Shown here one piece after another: positions 27,050-35,000 of a DNA stretch of 64,000 nt; the stretch's first letter is position 1, and every line of letters starts with the position of its first letter. Location of the stretch: positions 22,726 through 86,725 of the forward strand of contig PHAN01000007.1 in assembly GCA_002841695.1 (NCBI GenBank), given 5' to 3'. The notes below the pieces were generated by a model. It was not told the origin of the DNA. It searched no databases and saw nothing but the letters and a program-made list of their open reading frames with translations. The stretch comes from Elusimicrobia bacterium HGW-Elusimicrobia-1 (GTDB taxonomy: Bacteria; Elusimicrobiota; Endomicrobiia; PHAN01). A program made the translations under genes and the position numbers.

Positions 27050-28483
27050 TTATTCTTCCGCGTCGGTTTTCTTTTCTCCGGCCGGTTCGGTTATTGCTTC
27101 TTCGGCTGCGGAACCTTTGCCGAGGTTGTCGCCGGATACTTCGGTTTTAGATTGAGCCGGTTCGGCTTTCACCTTGGTTTTTGATACTTTTTTGGATGCC
27201 GGTATATCTGTCGTCGCGTCTTCGGGCGATTGTATGGACAATTTGGCCGCGGCTATTATTTTCTCCGCGGTTTTAGGGCCGATACCCTGCAATGTGGTCA
27301 AATCGTCCACGCTCGCATCGGCTATTTTTTGAATACTGGCGAAGCCCGCTTTGGCAAGAACCTCCGAGGTTTTTTCGCCTATACCTTTTATTTGAGAGAC
27401 GACGGCTACTTTATCGTGCGCTTTTTCCTCGTCACGCAGTTTTTTTGTGGCTTCCGACGTGACAACGAGGTTCCATCCGCTTATTTTCGAGGCCAAACGC
27501 ACGTTATGTCCCGTGCGGCCTATCGCCAAAGACAGCACAGCGTCGGGGACTATGACTTCCACGGTCTTGTCCTCGACGGACCTGACCGAAAGCTGAATGT
27601 TTTTCGCGGGGCTCATCGCCTCTTCTATAAGTTTGAAAGCGTCCCTGCTGTTGTGTATCAGATCGATTTTTTCGCCGTTGAGTTCCTCTATTATCGGGCG
27701 GATTCTGGCTCCGCGCACGCCTATGCAGGCGCCTACGGCGTCCACCCTGGGATTTTTGGAATCGACTATCATTTTTGTGCGCATTCCGGGCTCGCGCTCT
27801 ATGCGGACGATTTCGACTATCTTCTCGTAAATTTCCGGTATTTCAAGTTCAAATAATTTCTGAACAAACAGCGGGTCGCGGCGGGAAAGTACTATCTGCG
27901 CCCCCTTGGGCGTTTCCTCAATTCTGACCAGCACCGCGCGTATGTGTTTTCCGACGGAAAAACGCTCGCCGGGTATTTGCTCTTCCGGCGGTAGCACGGC
28001 CTCCGTCTTGCCTATGTCGAGTATTATGGAGCGATTGGAGAACTTAAATACGTTCCCGCTTAAAATCTCGCCTATACGCTTGGAATAATCGCTTATTATG
28101 GCCTCTTTTTCTTTTTCTTTTATCTTCTGAACTATAACCTGTCTGGCCGTCTGGGCCGCAATGCGCGAGAACTCGTTTACGTCAAGAGGAATACGTATTT
28201 CCGTGCCCGCGGCCGCCTTCGGGTCGATGGCTTGTGCGTCGTTGACGCTCATTTCCAGCAGCGGTTTCTCGACGGCATCGGCGACCATTTTCACCACACA
28301 AGCCGTCATTGCTCCGGTTTCGGGGTCTATGTGCGCTTCGGCGTTAATATCTTTGCCGTGCTGTTTTCTGTAGGCCGAGACGATGGCCGTCTCGATGAGG
28401 TTGAGTATCTCCTCTTTCTTTATGCCCTTCTCGCGCTCCATCTGTTCCATTATCGCTATCAGTTCGCTTTTTTGGGTTGACAT
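27050..28483 (-). CDS. nusA: Transcription termination/antitermination factor NusA
   Basis: 477 residues: NusA N-terminal domain (QMEREKGIKKEEILNLIE), S1 domain (about 137-205), two KH domains (about 230-345, with GACIGVRGARIRPIIEEL and ALSLAIGRTGHNVRLA), then a helix-hairpin-helix segment (IKGIGEKTSEVLAKAG and LQGIGPKTAEKIIAAAK) and an acidic, low-complexity tail of about 50 residues. It modulates pausing, termination and antitermination. The C-terminal helix-hairpin-helix pair replaces the acidic repeats of E. coli NusA. Confidence 0.96.
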   Translation of the reverse strand: MSTQKSELIAIMEQMEREKGIKKEEILNLIETAIVSAYRKQHGKDINAEAHIDPETGAMTACVVKMVADAVEKPLLEMSVNDAQAIDPKAAAGTEIRIPLDVNEFSRIAAQTARQVIVQKIKEKEKEAIISDYSKRIGEILSGNVFKFSNRSIILDIGKTEAVLPPEEQIPGERFSVGKHIRAVLVRIEETPKGAQIVLSRRDPLFVQKLFELEIPEIYEKIVEIVRIEREPGMRTKMIVDSKNPRVDAVGACIGVRGARIRPIIEELNGEKIDLIHNSRDAFKLIEEAMSPAKNIQLSVRSVEDKTVEVIVPDAVLSLAIGRTGHNVRLASKISGWNLVVTSEATKKLRDEEKAHDKVAVVSQIKGIGEKTSEVLAKAGFASIQKIADASVDDLTTLQGIGPKTAEKIIAAAKLSIQSPEDATTDIPASKKVSKTKVKAEPAQSKTEVSGDNLGKGSAAEEAITEPAGEKKTDAEE

Positions 28484-28525
28484 AATTTCTCCGATATTTT
28501 AAGTAAGGCGAAAAGCGCCGAAAAA

Positions 28526-28615
28526 CCGTGAATGGCCGAATTGTGAAGAGTGAAGCGTGAATGGTTAAGAGTAATTCACCCTTTACGATTTACACTTCAA
28601 GATTTGCACTTCACG
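28526..28615. repeat. Palindromic repeat, family B-like (GTGAA units)
   Basis: Stretch between rimP and nusA with GTGAA-rich units on the left and TTCAC-rich units on the right (outer arms GTGAAGAGTGAAG and CTTCAC). It is related in style to family B but uses GTGAA instead of AGTGG units, so it may be a different family. Confidence 0.6.
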
Positions 28616-28628
28616 TCCTTTACTATTT

Positions 28629-29099
28629 TTACATCTCCGGTTCCAATCTGGCTCTGGCTATCGACTTTAAGGGGAAAACGGCCGTTGCGCCGTCCTCGAA
28701 TTTAAGTTTGACGGAACCGTTTTCAAATCCCGCTATTTCTCCGACGAAGCGCCTTTGCGAATCAACGGGAGCGTAAAGAGTAATCTCGGCCCGCTTGCCC
28801 GTAAAACGCTTAAAATCTTTCTCTTTTTTCAGCGCGCGTTGAATGCCCGGCGAAGAAATTTCCAGGCAATAGGCGCCCGTCAGTTCGCCGGCAAAATCTT
28901 TCTCCATCGCGTCCGAAACCGCCCCGCTCACCCTCTGGCAATCGTCGAGAGTAACGCCCGGACATCCTTCGGCGGCGTCGATAAAAATTCTTAATACCCA
29001 TCTGCCGCCTTCCGAAAGATACTGAAGGTCGACAATCTCAAATCCCGCCTTATCCACAACGGGCGACAGCAGCGTTTCCAGACGTTCGGCTTTTGACAT
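28629..29099 (-). CDS. rimP: Ribosome maturation factor RimP
   Basis: 156 residues: ERLETLLSPVVDKAGFEIVDLQYL, CQRVSGAVSDAME, LEISSPGIQRAL and the C-terminal SH3-like barrel (VGEIAGFENGSVKLKF). It is needed for 30S assembly. ATG 29097-29099 is chosen because it begins at the conserved MSKAERLE; upstream Met codons lie in the untranslated leader. First gene of the conserved rimP-nusA-infB-rbfA order. Confidence 0.92.
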   Translation of the reverse strand: MSKAERLETLLSPVVDKAGFEIVDLQYLSEGGRWVLRIFIDAAEGCPGVTLDDCQRVSGAVSDAMEKDFAGELTGAYCLEISSPGIQRALKKEKDFKRFTGKRAEITLYAPVDSQRRFVGEIAGFENGSVKLKFEDGATAVFPLKSIARARLEPEM

Positions 29100-29182
29100 G
29101 ATTTTAAGATGTGGGTTGCAAAAAAAAAGCGGTGAGCGGCTCGTAAACAAGCGGCTCATCGCCACTATCACTTCACGCCGGT

Positions 29183-29211
29183 ATTGTACAAAAAATGCCG
29201 ACGGAAGTCAA
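29183..29211 (-). promoter_or_regulatory. Promoter of the rimP-nusA-infB-rbfA-nrnA operon
   Basis: On the minus strand TTGACT (complement of 29206-29211), exactly 17 bases, and TACAAT (complement of 29183-29188). The leader of about 75 nt to the rimP ATG contains a near-perfect stem (GCGATGAGCCGC with GAGCGGCTCACCGC, about 29130-29165). Confidence 0.75.
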
Positions 29212-29221
29212 ATGAATAAAA

Positions 29222-29293
29222 CAGTGGCCAGTGGCGAGTGGTTAGTGGCGAGCAAAATCAAAAAGTTTTTCTAACCACTAACCACTCGCCACC
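29222..29293. repeat. Palindromic repeat, family B copy 4
   Basis: AGTGGCGAGTGGTTAGTGG units paired with CCACTAACCACTCGCCAC across an AT-rich loop. It lies between the divergent rimP promoter and the NUDIX gene. Confidence 0.85.
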
Positions 29294-29331
29294 CGCGTCC
29301 GCCATTTGCCGGTCGGGGGAATTAAATATGG

Positions 29332-29337
29332 TATAAT
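29332..29337 (+). promoter_or_regulatory. -10 box of a probable leaderless NUDIX transcript
   Basis: A perfect TATAAT ends six bases before ATG 29344, so transcription would start at or next to the start codon. No Shine-Dalgarno could lie in such a transcript. The -35 region is poor (TTGCCG is 20 bases upstream). Confidence 0.5.
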
Positions 29338-29343
29338 CTCCCG

Positions 29344-30060
29344 ATGAAATACACTGAAAAACTTCACCGTCGCCGTCGCATATACACAGGCAAAAGCGTA
29401 AACTTTTCCGCCGATGTCGCCCGCCTTCCCGACGGCAAAACTTCCGTCCGCGAATATCTGGAACATCCCGGAGCCGTGGCCGTCCTGCCTCTTATGCCCG
29501 GCGGGCGACAGGCAGTTTTCGTAAGGCAGTACCGCTATCCTGTCGGCAAAGAAACCCTCGAGATTCCCGCCGGTAAACTGTCCGCCAAAGAAAATCCGCT
29601 CGCTTGCGCGAAAAGGGAACTTGAGGAAGAGACCGGCATGCGGGCCGGATCGATAAAAAAACTTTTTTCGTACTGGCCTTCGGCGGCTTTCAGCACGGAG
29701 GTCATACACGTTTACGTCGCCACGCGCCTTGCGCGGGGCAGTTTTAATCCGGATTCGGACGAATTTATCGAGCCGGTTATCGTCGATATAGACGAAGCGA
29801 TCTGTATGGTGCGCAGGGGGCTCATCAGAGATTCCAAAACGGCCCTCGCGCTGTTGTATTACGAAACTTTTATCCGAACGCGCGCGAATCGCGGGCAAAT
29901 CGTTAAGCCGGGCAAGCTCGGCAATTATATGGAGCACCGGAAGATTCTTGTAGTCGCCGACCTTGGTCGGCTCACAGCAAAAAAAGCCGAGCAAGCTCGG
30001 CAACTACAGTGCTTATGCGCGCGAGTGAGACAAAAGTCACAAAAAAAACTCTTGACTTAA
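29344..30060 (+). CDS. NUDIX hydrolase (ADP-ribose pyrophosphatase type) with repeat-encoded C-terminal tail
   Basis: 238 residues. The NUDIX box is intact: GKLSAKENPLACAKRELEEE followed by TGM. The upstream VFVRQYRYPVGKETLEIPAG is typical of ADP-ribose pyrophosphatases of the NudF/YjhB-like kind, so it probably cleaves ADP-ribose or another nucleotide sugar. The true domain ends near residue 185 (ALALLYYETFIRTRA). The rest is coded by three copies of a palindromic repeat (family C) and has no resemblance to NUDIX proteins. The transcript is probably leaderless. The -35 box of the following riboswitch promoter lies in its last codons. Confidence 0.87.
   Translation: MKYTEKLHRRRRIYTGKSVNFSADVARLPDGKTSVREYLEHPGAVAVLPLMPGGRQAVFVRQYRYPVGKETLEIPAGKLSAKENPLACAKRELEEETGMRAGSIKKLFSYWPSAAFSTEVIHVYVATRLARGSFNPDSDEFIEPVIVDIDEAICMVRRGLIRDSKTALALLYYETFIRTRANRGQIVKPGKLGNYMEHRKILVVADLGRLTAKKAEQARQLQCLCARVRQKSQKKLLT
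29908..30008. repeat. Palindromic repeat cluster, family C (three copies)
   Basis: Three copies of a 23-bp unit of the form GCCGAGCAAGCTCGGCAACTA: 29908-29930 (direct), 29949-29971 (inverted, as TGTAGTCGCCGACC...) and 29986-30008 (direct). The last two form a hairpin. All lie inside the NUDIX reading frame and encode its extra tail. Confidence 0.85.
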
Positions 30061-30080
30061 AAACAATAATTTGCTATATA
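30052..30080 (+). promoter_or_regulatory. Promoter for the c-di-GMP riboswitch leader
   Basis: TTGACT (30052-30057), a 17-base spacer and TATATA (30075-30080), with a predicted start near 30088, just before the riboswitch aptamer. It overlaps the NUDIX stop codon. Confidence 0.6.
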
Positions 30081-30094
30081 GTGACTGCGATATA

Positions 30095-30256
30095 AGTACC
30101 CGAAACGGCAAACCCCGGGAAACCGGGGGACGCAAAGCCGTCAGGCGGCATAAGCAATTTATAAATTGTCGCCGCTTGGCGTCCCGATTTTACGTCGGGA
30201 CACGGGCCTAAATTCCGCCGTTGTTTGGCGGGACACGGCGGCCGGGTTGCCGAAGG
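30095..30256 (+). promoter_or_regulatory. c-di-GMP-I (GEMM) riboswitch with ~63-nt insertion
   Basis: The aptamer matches the GEMM-I consensus: GGCAAACC (30107-30114), a stem closed by a GAAA tetraloop (30113-30128), GACGCAAAGCC (30129-30139), GGGCCTAA (30204-30211), a CCGCC/GGCGG stem, and GCCGGGTTGCCG (30241-30252). GGCAA pairs with TTGCC to close P1. The residues equivalent to G20 and C92 of the Vibrio Vc2 aptamer appear to be G and C, which favours c-di-GMP over cGAMP. Bases 30140-30202 form an insertion with two hairpins between GCAAAGCC and GGGCCTAA. The Shine-Dalgarno AAGG (30253-30256) adjoins the 3' strand of P1, nine bases from ATG 30266, so control is probably at translation. Confidence 0.88.
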
Positions 30257-30265
30257 TATAAAACG

Positions 30266-30748
30266 ATGACATTGCGTTTAGCGCTGGCACTTTTATTGTT
30301 TACCGGATCGTATATGGCCGCAACACCGGCCGATGCGCGTCCGGTTTATTTATTTTCGGGGGTTACGGATTCCTCGTTTTACGAGGATTTGGACGTACGC
30401 GACTCCCGCAACAGAGTTTTGAGCGACGCGAAGTCGGTGTTGATGCTGCGCGAGACCTTCGCGGTTTCGCTTTACCAGATTCTTATGGTCAGGGGCGCTC
30501 CGCTTGCCGCTATGGTTAAGGGCGTTGTGGGACGCAATTTCCCGGACTGTTCGTCGATCGGCGTTCCTGCGCGGAAGTTTATAACCGGCGCCAAGTCGCC
30601 GGCAGCCATCATCGCCGAGCGGCTTGAAAAAATCGCGATACAATCCTCCGCCGCATTTCTTTCGGTCGTAATGGCCGGCGGCGTTTTCATTTTTGCGGCT
30701 AAACGGCCCCCCGTTTCGGTCCGCTCCTTTGAAGTCCTGCGTTGTTGA
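30266..30748 (+). CDS. Small exported protein of unknown function under c-di-GMP riboswitch
   Basis: 160 residues. A signal peptide (TLRLALALLLFTGSYMAA, cleavage likely near TPADA) precedes a soluble part (VYLFSGVTDSSFYEDLDVRD and following), and a second hydrophobic segment lies near the C-terminus (AAFLSVVMAGGVFIFAA), so it may be anchored by its C-terminus. No family is recognised. ATG 30266 with AAGG nine bases upstream is the obvious start; an in-frame upstream start at 30221 lies inside the aptamer. Being directly downstream of a c-di-GMP-I riboswitch, it is probably involved in a c-di-GMP output such as attachment, surface structure or motility. Confidence 0.75.
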   Translation: MTLRLALALLLFTGSYMAATPADARPVYLFSGVTDSSFYEDLDVRDSRNRVLSDAKSVLMLRETFAVSLYQILMVRGAPLAAMVKGVVGRNFPDCSSIGVPARKFITGAKSPAAIIAERLEKIAIQSSAAFLSVVMAGGVFIFAAKRPPVSVRSFEVLRC

Positions 30749-31107
30749 TTTATCCCTCCATCCGCAAATGTGCGGACGGGTTCAGACCTGTTCGTACGCA
30801 ATCGAATTAAAATCGCTTTTTATTAACTGATGTAGTTGCCGGTCGCCACGCTTGTCATTGCGAATCAAGTGCTTGCACTTGATGAAGCAATCTCTGCCGA
30901 ACGTGAGATTGCTTCCCCGCCAGGGCGGGGCAGGCAGTCAGTCGCTGCGATCTTTCCTCGCAATGACAACACGAAGTTTGATTGTGACCCGTGTTATCCA
31001 TGCGCGCGCGTGCGCGTATATACAACGCGGGAACTTACAAGCCGCGGTTGCACTGAACGCAGAGCGACAGGCCGAGACCTGAACCTGCTTCGACCCGGAG
31101 AGCGAAT
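30749..31107 (+). other. Intergenic region with no gene (riboswitch gene to HicB-like gene)
   Basis: This 359-bp gap holds a hairpin after the upstream gene (CCATCCGCA and TGCGGACGG around 30763-30785, without a T run), the family D repeat (30852-30969), and a 26-bp run of strictly alternating purine and pyrimidine bases at 30999-31024. A good Shine-Dalgarno (GGAGAG) is at its end for the next gene. No clear promoter was found for the HicB-like gene. Confidence 0.6.
30852..30969. repeat. Palindromic intergenic repeat (family D)
   Basis: A 118-bp element with perfect 12-bp terminal inverted repeats TTGTCATTGCGA and TCGCAATGACAA. Inside lie the stems TCAAGTGC/GCACTTGA, GAAGCAATCTC/GAGATTGCTTC and CCCCGCC/GGCGGGG. 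It lies in the gap 30749-31107, which carries no gene. Palindromes of this sequence type are widespread in intergenic DNA of many bacteria. Confidence 0.85.
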
Positions 31108-31344
31108 ATGATATACCCGGTCGTCGTAAAAAAAATAGCGGACCAAAAATACGTGGCTTACTGCCTCATAACGGATTCCATCTTCGCTTCGGCTCCGACT
31201 ATGCGTTTGGCGCTGGAGGACGTAAGCGGCCAGTTCGCCTCGCGCGTGCACGACAAGGAAGCGCTCATAGACGTAATAGTTATGGCCGATAACACCGCTG
31301 ATCGCGCCGAGGCGGCGGGGTTTGATACGGGAAAATGGGCATGA
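31108..31344 (+). CDS. Small HicB-like protein
   Basis: 78 residues: MIYPVVVKKIADQKYVAYC at the N-terminus resembles the HicB antitoxin fold (YPVVIxxxxxxYVAYCP), but the usual DLPGC motif reads LITDS and no hicA toxin gene lies next to it. It may be a solitary HicB-type protein of other use. The GGAGAG Shine-Dalgarno is seven bases before ATG. The stop codon overlaps the start of the HEAT-repeat gene (ATGA), so the two are coupled. Confidence 0.6.
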   Translation: MIYPVVVKKIADQKYVAYCLITDSIFASAPTMRLALEDVSGQFASRVHDKEALIDVIVMADNTADRAEAAGFDTGKWA

Positions 31345-31997
31345 AAATTAACAGCCGGAGTTTGATTATCGCGCTATTGGCTTCGGTGACGCCGCTTTTC
31401 GGGATGTCGGCCGCCGTGGTAAATGTGGGCGCCGAAATATCGGCGTTAAAAGGCGGCAAGACCGACAGAAAGATAGAGGCCGCCCGCCGTCTGGGAAAAT
31501 CCGGCGATGCTTCCGCCGCGGCGGCTTTGACGGGCGAATTGTCGTCCCAAAAAGATATGCGCGTTCGCGCCGGGATCGTCGAGGCGTTGGGGAATCTCAG
31601 GCACAAAGGCGCCTTGGACGAATTAAAAAATGTTTTGAGGTCGAACGACCATATCGTCGTCAAGTCGGCCGCCGTAATAGCCATGGGATCGGTGGGGACG
31701 AAAGATGCGGTGGCGGAATTGAGGTCGGTGTCCTCATCGGGTCAATTTGATATTGCGCTGCGGCTCGACGCTATGGAGGCGCTGTCGCGCATTCCCGGCG
31801 ATGATTCTTTCGCCGCGCTTGAGGCGGCCGCGGGAGACAAACATCCGGCGGTGCGTCGGGCGGCGGCGAGTTTTTTGTGGCAGAGTTTTTATTCCGGGCA
31901 AAAGGAGCGCGTGACGGGAGTTCTCATGGCGTTGTCATCCGACAAGGATGCGCAAGTCGCCGCGGCCGCGCGGAAAATGCTGGAACTCGGACAATAG
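31341..31997 (+). CDS. Exported HEAT-repeat protein
   Basis: 218 residues. Signal peptide (SRSLIIALLASVTPLFGMSA), then about five HEAT or PBS-lyase-type repeats (IEAARRLGKSGDASAAAALT; RAGIVEALGNLRHKGALDEL; KSAAVIAMGSVGTKDAVAEL; RLDAMEALSRIPGDDSFAAL; RRAAASFLW). Such repeats act as protein-binding scaffolds. The start at 31341 overlaps the stop of the HicB-like gene; an in-frame ATG at 31335 is also possible. The gene is followed after seven bases by the membrane fusion protein, so they form an operon. Confidence 0.8.
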   Translation: MKINSRSLIIALLASVTPLFGMSAAVVNVGAEISALKGGKTDRKIEAARRLGKSGDASAAAALTGELSSQKDMRVRAGIVEALGNLRHKGALDELKNVLRSNDHIVVKSAAVIAMGSVGTKDAVAELRSVSSSGQFDIALRLDAMEALSRIPGDDSFAALEAAAGDKHPAVRRAAASFLWQSFYSGQKERVTGVLMALSSDKDAQVAAAARKMLELGQ

Positions 31998-32004
31998 GGC
32001 AACG

Positions 32005-35000
32005 ATGAAAAACACAGGCGCAGGCAAAACTATCCCGATTTTATTCTTTATGAGCGGCGCCGCCGGCCTCGTTTATGAGATACTCTGCGTTCGCGCGCTG
32101 TCTCTGGTTTTCGGCTCGACACATATGGCGGTTTCTACGGTGCTGGCCGCGTTTATGTTCGGGTTGGCTCTGGGCAGCCGGTACTTCGGATGGCTGGTCG
32201 GCAGGCACGAAAAATCTCCGGATTCCGGATACCCTGTCAAACTGTACGGATACCTGGCGCTCGGCTGCGGAATTTATTTTCTGGTTACTCCTGAGATTTT
32301 CCGCTTGATAGAGACGGTGGCAGTGTCGGTTTCATCCGGTTATATGAAAGACGGGATATTGGGCGCGAATGTGTACCGTGTTCCGTCGTGGTCGTTCGCG
32401 ACTGTTTTTGCGGCCGCGTTCTTGGCAATGGCGATTCCGACTTTTCTTATAGGGGGAATGCTTCCGATACTGGCGTCCGGGTTGAACAGGGGCATTGCCA
32501 ATGGCGGCGGCGTTGCGCGGGATAATGTCGGAATGACAGGTTTCCTTTATAGTATAAATACGTGGGGCGCCGTTTTCGGTACGGCTATGGCGGGGTATTT
32601 TCTTATAAATCTTGCGGGCGTAAGAGGAACGTTTTACGTGGCCGCCGTCATCAATTTTGTCGTGGCCGCCGCGGCGCTGCTTGTGGCCGGAAAGCGACCC
32701 GCCTTGCCGGCCTTGCGGGTTTCATCGGTTGGCGAAGGCGTTGAAGCCGACGATGCTTCGTGGCTGATTTTGCCGGCAATAGCCCTATCCGGCGCGACGG
32801 CCCTGGCCTACGAAGTTTTGTGGACACGCGCGCTATCGATGATTCTGGGTTCGTCCACATACGCTTTCACGACTATGCTTTGCGCTTTTCTGAGCGGGAT
32901 TGCGCTGGGCAGTTGGATATACGGCAGGGTGTCCGGGATTTCCAAATGGCCTTTCGGAGTATCCACGGCTTCATTCGGATTGATTCAGGGCGCGATAGGC
33001 GTTTTTGTTTTGGCGCTGGTTCCGGTGTTCGGAATTCTTCCGCTCATATTCGTCACGATGTTCCGCATCGTGGGCGGCAGTTTCGCCGGAACGCAATTGA
33101 TACAGTTTGCGGTGGCATTTATCGCCATGCTGGCGCCCACAACGCTTTTCGGCGCGACTTTGCCGCTGGCCGCGGATATATATCGCCGCGCCCGTCCGCG
33201 CCCGGCCGTCGCCGGAGTTATTCGCGGGGTCGGCGCCACCGTGGGCGGGGTTTACGCGGCAAATACCGTCGGAGCCATCGCGGGGGCTTTGGCCGCCGGA
33301 TTTGCCTTGATTCCGTGGCTGGGCATCGAGCGGGCCATCATTTCCGTTGCCGTCGTCAATGTGGCTCTGGCGATATTTCTGATATCGGTTTCCGCCAAAG
33401 AAAAGAAATTTTTTCGGTATGCTTCGGTCGTGTTTCTTGTATTTTTCACGGTGTCCTACGTTTCGGCCGTTCCGCAATGGAACCGCAACGTGATAGGTTC
33501 CGGCGTATATTCATACGCCCCTATGCTTGAGAAGATAATGGATTTATCGCCGGGTAAAAAAATAAGGTCTCTGGTCGATTATCTCAACGAAAGAGAAATT
33601 CTTTTTTACAAAGACGGCAGTCATTTCGCGTTAAGCGTATTTAGGACGATAAACGGCGAACTTGCGCTTGCCATCGACGGGAAAATCGACGCTTCGGACT
33701 CGTATTTGGATATGCCGTCGCAGTTATTGGCGGCGCACCTGCCGATGATACTTCACAAAAAGCCGTCGCGTTCTCTTGTTATAGGGCTGGCCAGCGGAAT
33801 TACGCTGGGCGCGGTTCTCAAATATCCTGTCGCGGAGGTCGATTGCGTTGAAATAGAGCCGCAAATGATAAAGGCGAGCGGTTGTTTCGACGGTATCAAC
33901 GGCAAGCCGCTGGAAGATTCCCGGGTAAAGGTCATTATAGACGACGCCAGAAGATATTTGTCTGCAAACAGAAAAACGCCCGGAAAGTACGATGTTATAA
34001 TCTCGCAGCCATCCAACCCATGGATGACAGGCGTGGCGCCTCTCTTTACCAAAGAGTTTATGGAGATAGGAAAAGACAATCTGGCCGACGATGGAATTAT
34101 GTGTATGTGGTTTCATTCTTACGGCGTGGACAGGGATATACTTTTAAGTATTTTCAGGACTTTCAGTTCGGTTTTTCCGGGCGCGTCCTGCTGGCGCGCC
34201 GGCGGCAATAACATACTTTTGATAGGGTCATTGCGCCGGACACCCATAGATTTTGCCGGAATAGAAAGAGCGTTCGCGCTTTTTGCGGATGATATGAGGA
34301 CTTCGGGCATCGACAGTCCCGCGGGTTTTCTGGGCAAGTTCGGATTTTATCTTTCCGATATAGAATATAATACGGCCGGAGTAAAACCGAATACCGATAA
34401 TACGCCGCTCGTTGAGTTCAGGTCGCCTAAGTTCGTGCATAGGTATGATATCGCCGCCCAAAACGAAAAATTTGTGTCCGGGAACGGAGTTTCGGCGCTG
34501 CCGTATTTGTCGTCGAAACCTTCGCGGCGACTCTCAGAGCAACTCTTTGAGGCGTACAAGGCGTCGGGAATGTTCAGACAGGCCAAGGAGACGCTCGCTA
34601 TTATTTTAAGAGAGAATCCTGACGATAAAAAACTTTTAAATCAACTCGCTTACATTTATTTGTCGGAGGGCGATTCCACAAACGCCGAGGATTTGCTTTT
34701 GCGGCTTTACGCCAAAGATCCGAATTATTTGCCTGTTCTGGGGAATCTCAGCCAACTCTATCTTAATAAGGGTATGTTTGAAAAATCGCTCAAATACGCC
34801 GAAGCCGCCGTGGCTGTAAATCCGTCGTCTTATGAGGCGCAGAATAATCTGGGGATGGTTTACCTCGGGATGAAATTATTCGGCAAAGCCGAGGGGCATT
34901 TGAAAAAAGCGGTTAAATTGAAGGCCGATTTCGTTCCGGCTTTATACAACCTTTCCTTGTATTATCTTTACGTGGAAAAAGATGTGACACGAACACGCGG

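Noticed and set aside
30221..30265. Start of the riboswitch-controlled gene inside the aptamer.
   Set aside because: The 15 codons before ATG 30266 overlap conserved aptamer bases and would delay the signal peptide.
30852..30969. The palindrome as an insertion sequence with a transposase.
   Set aside because: It is only 118 bp, encodes no protein and has no direct repeats I could see; it is a non-coding dispersed repeat.
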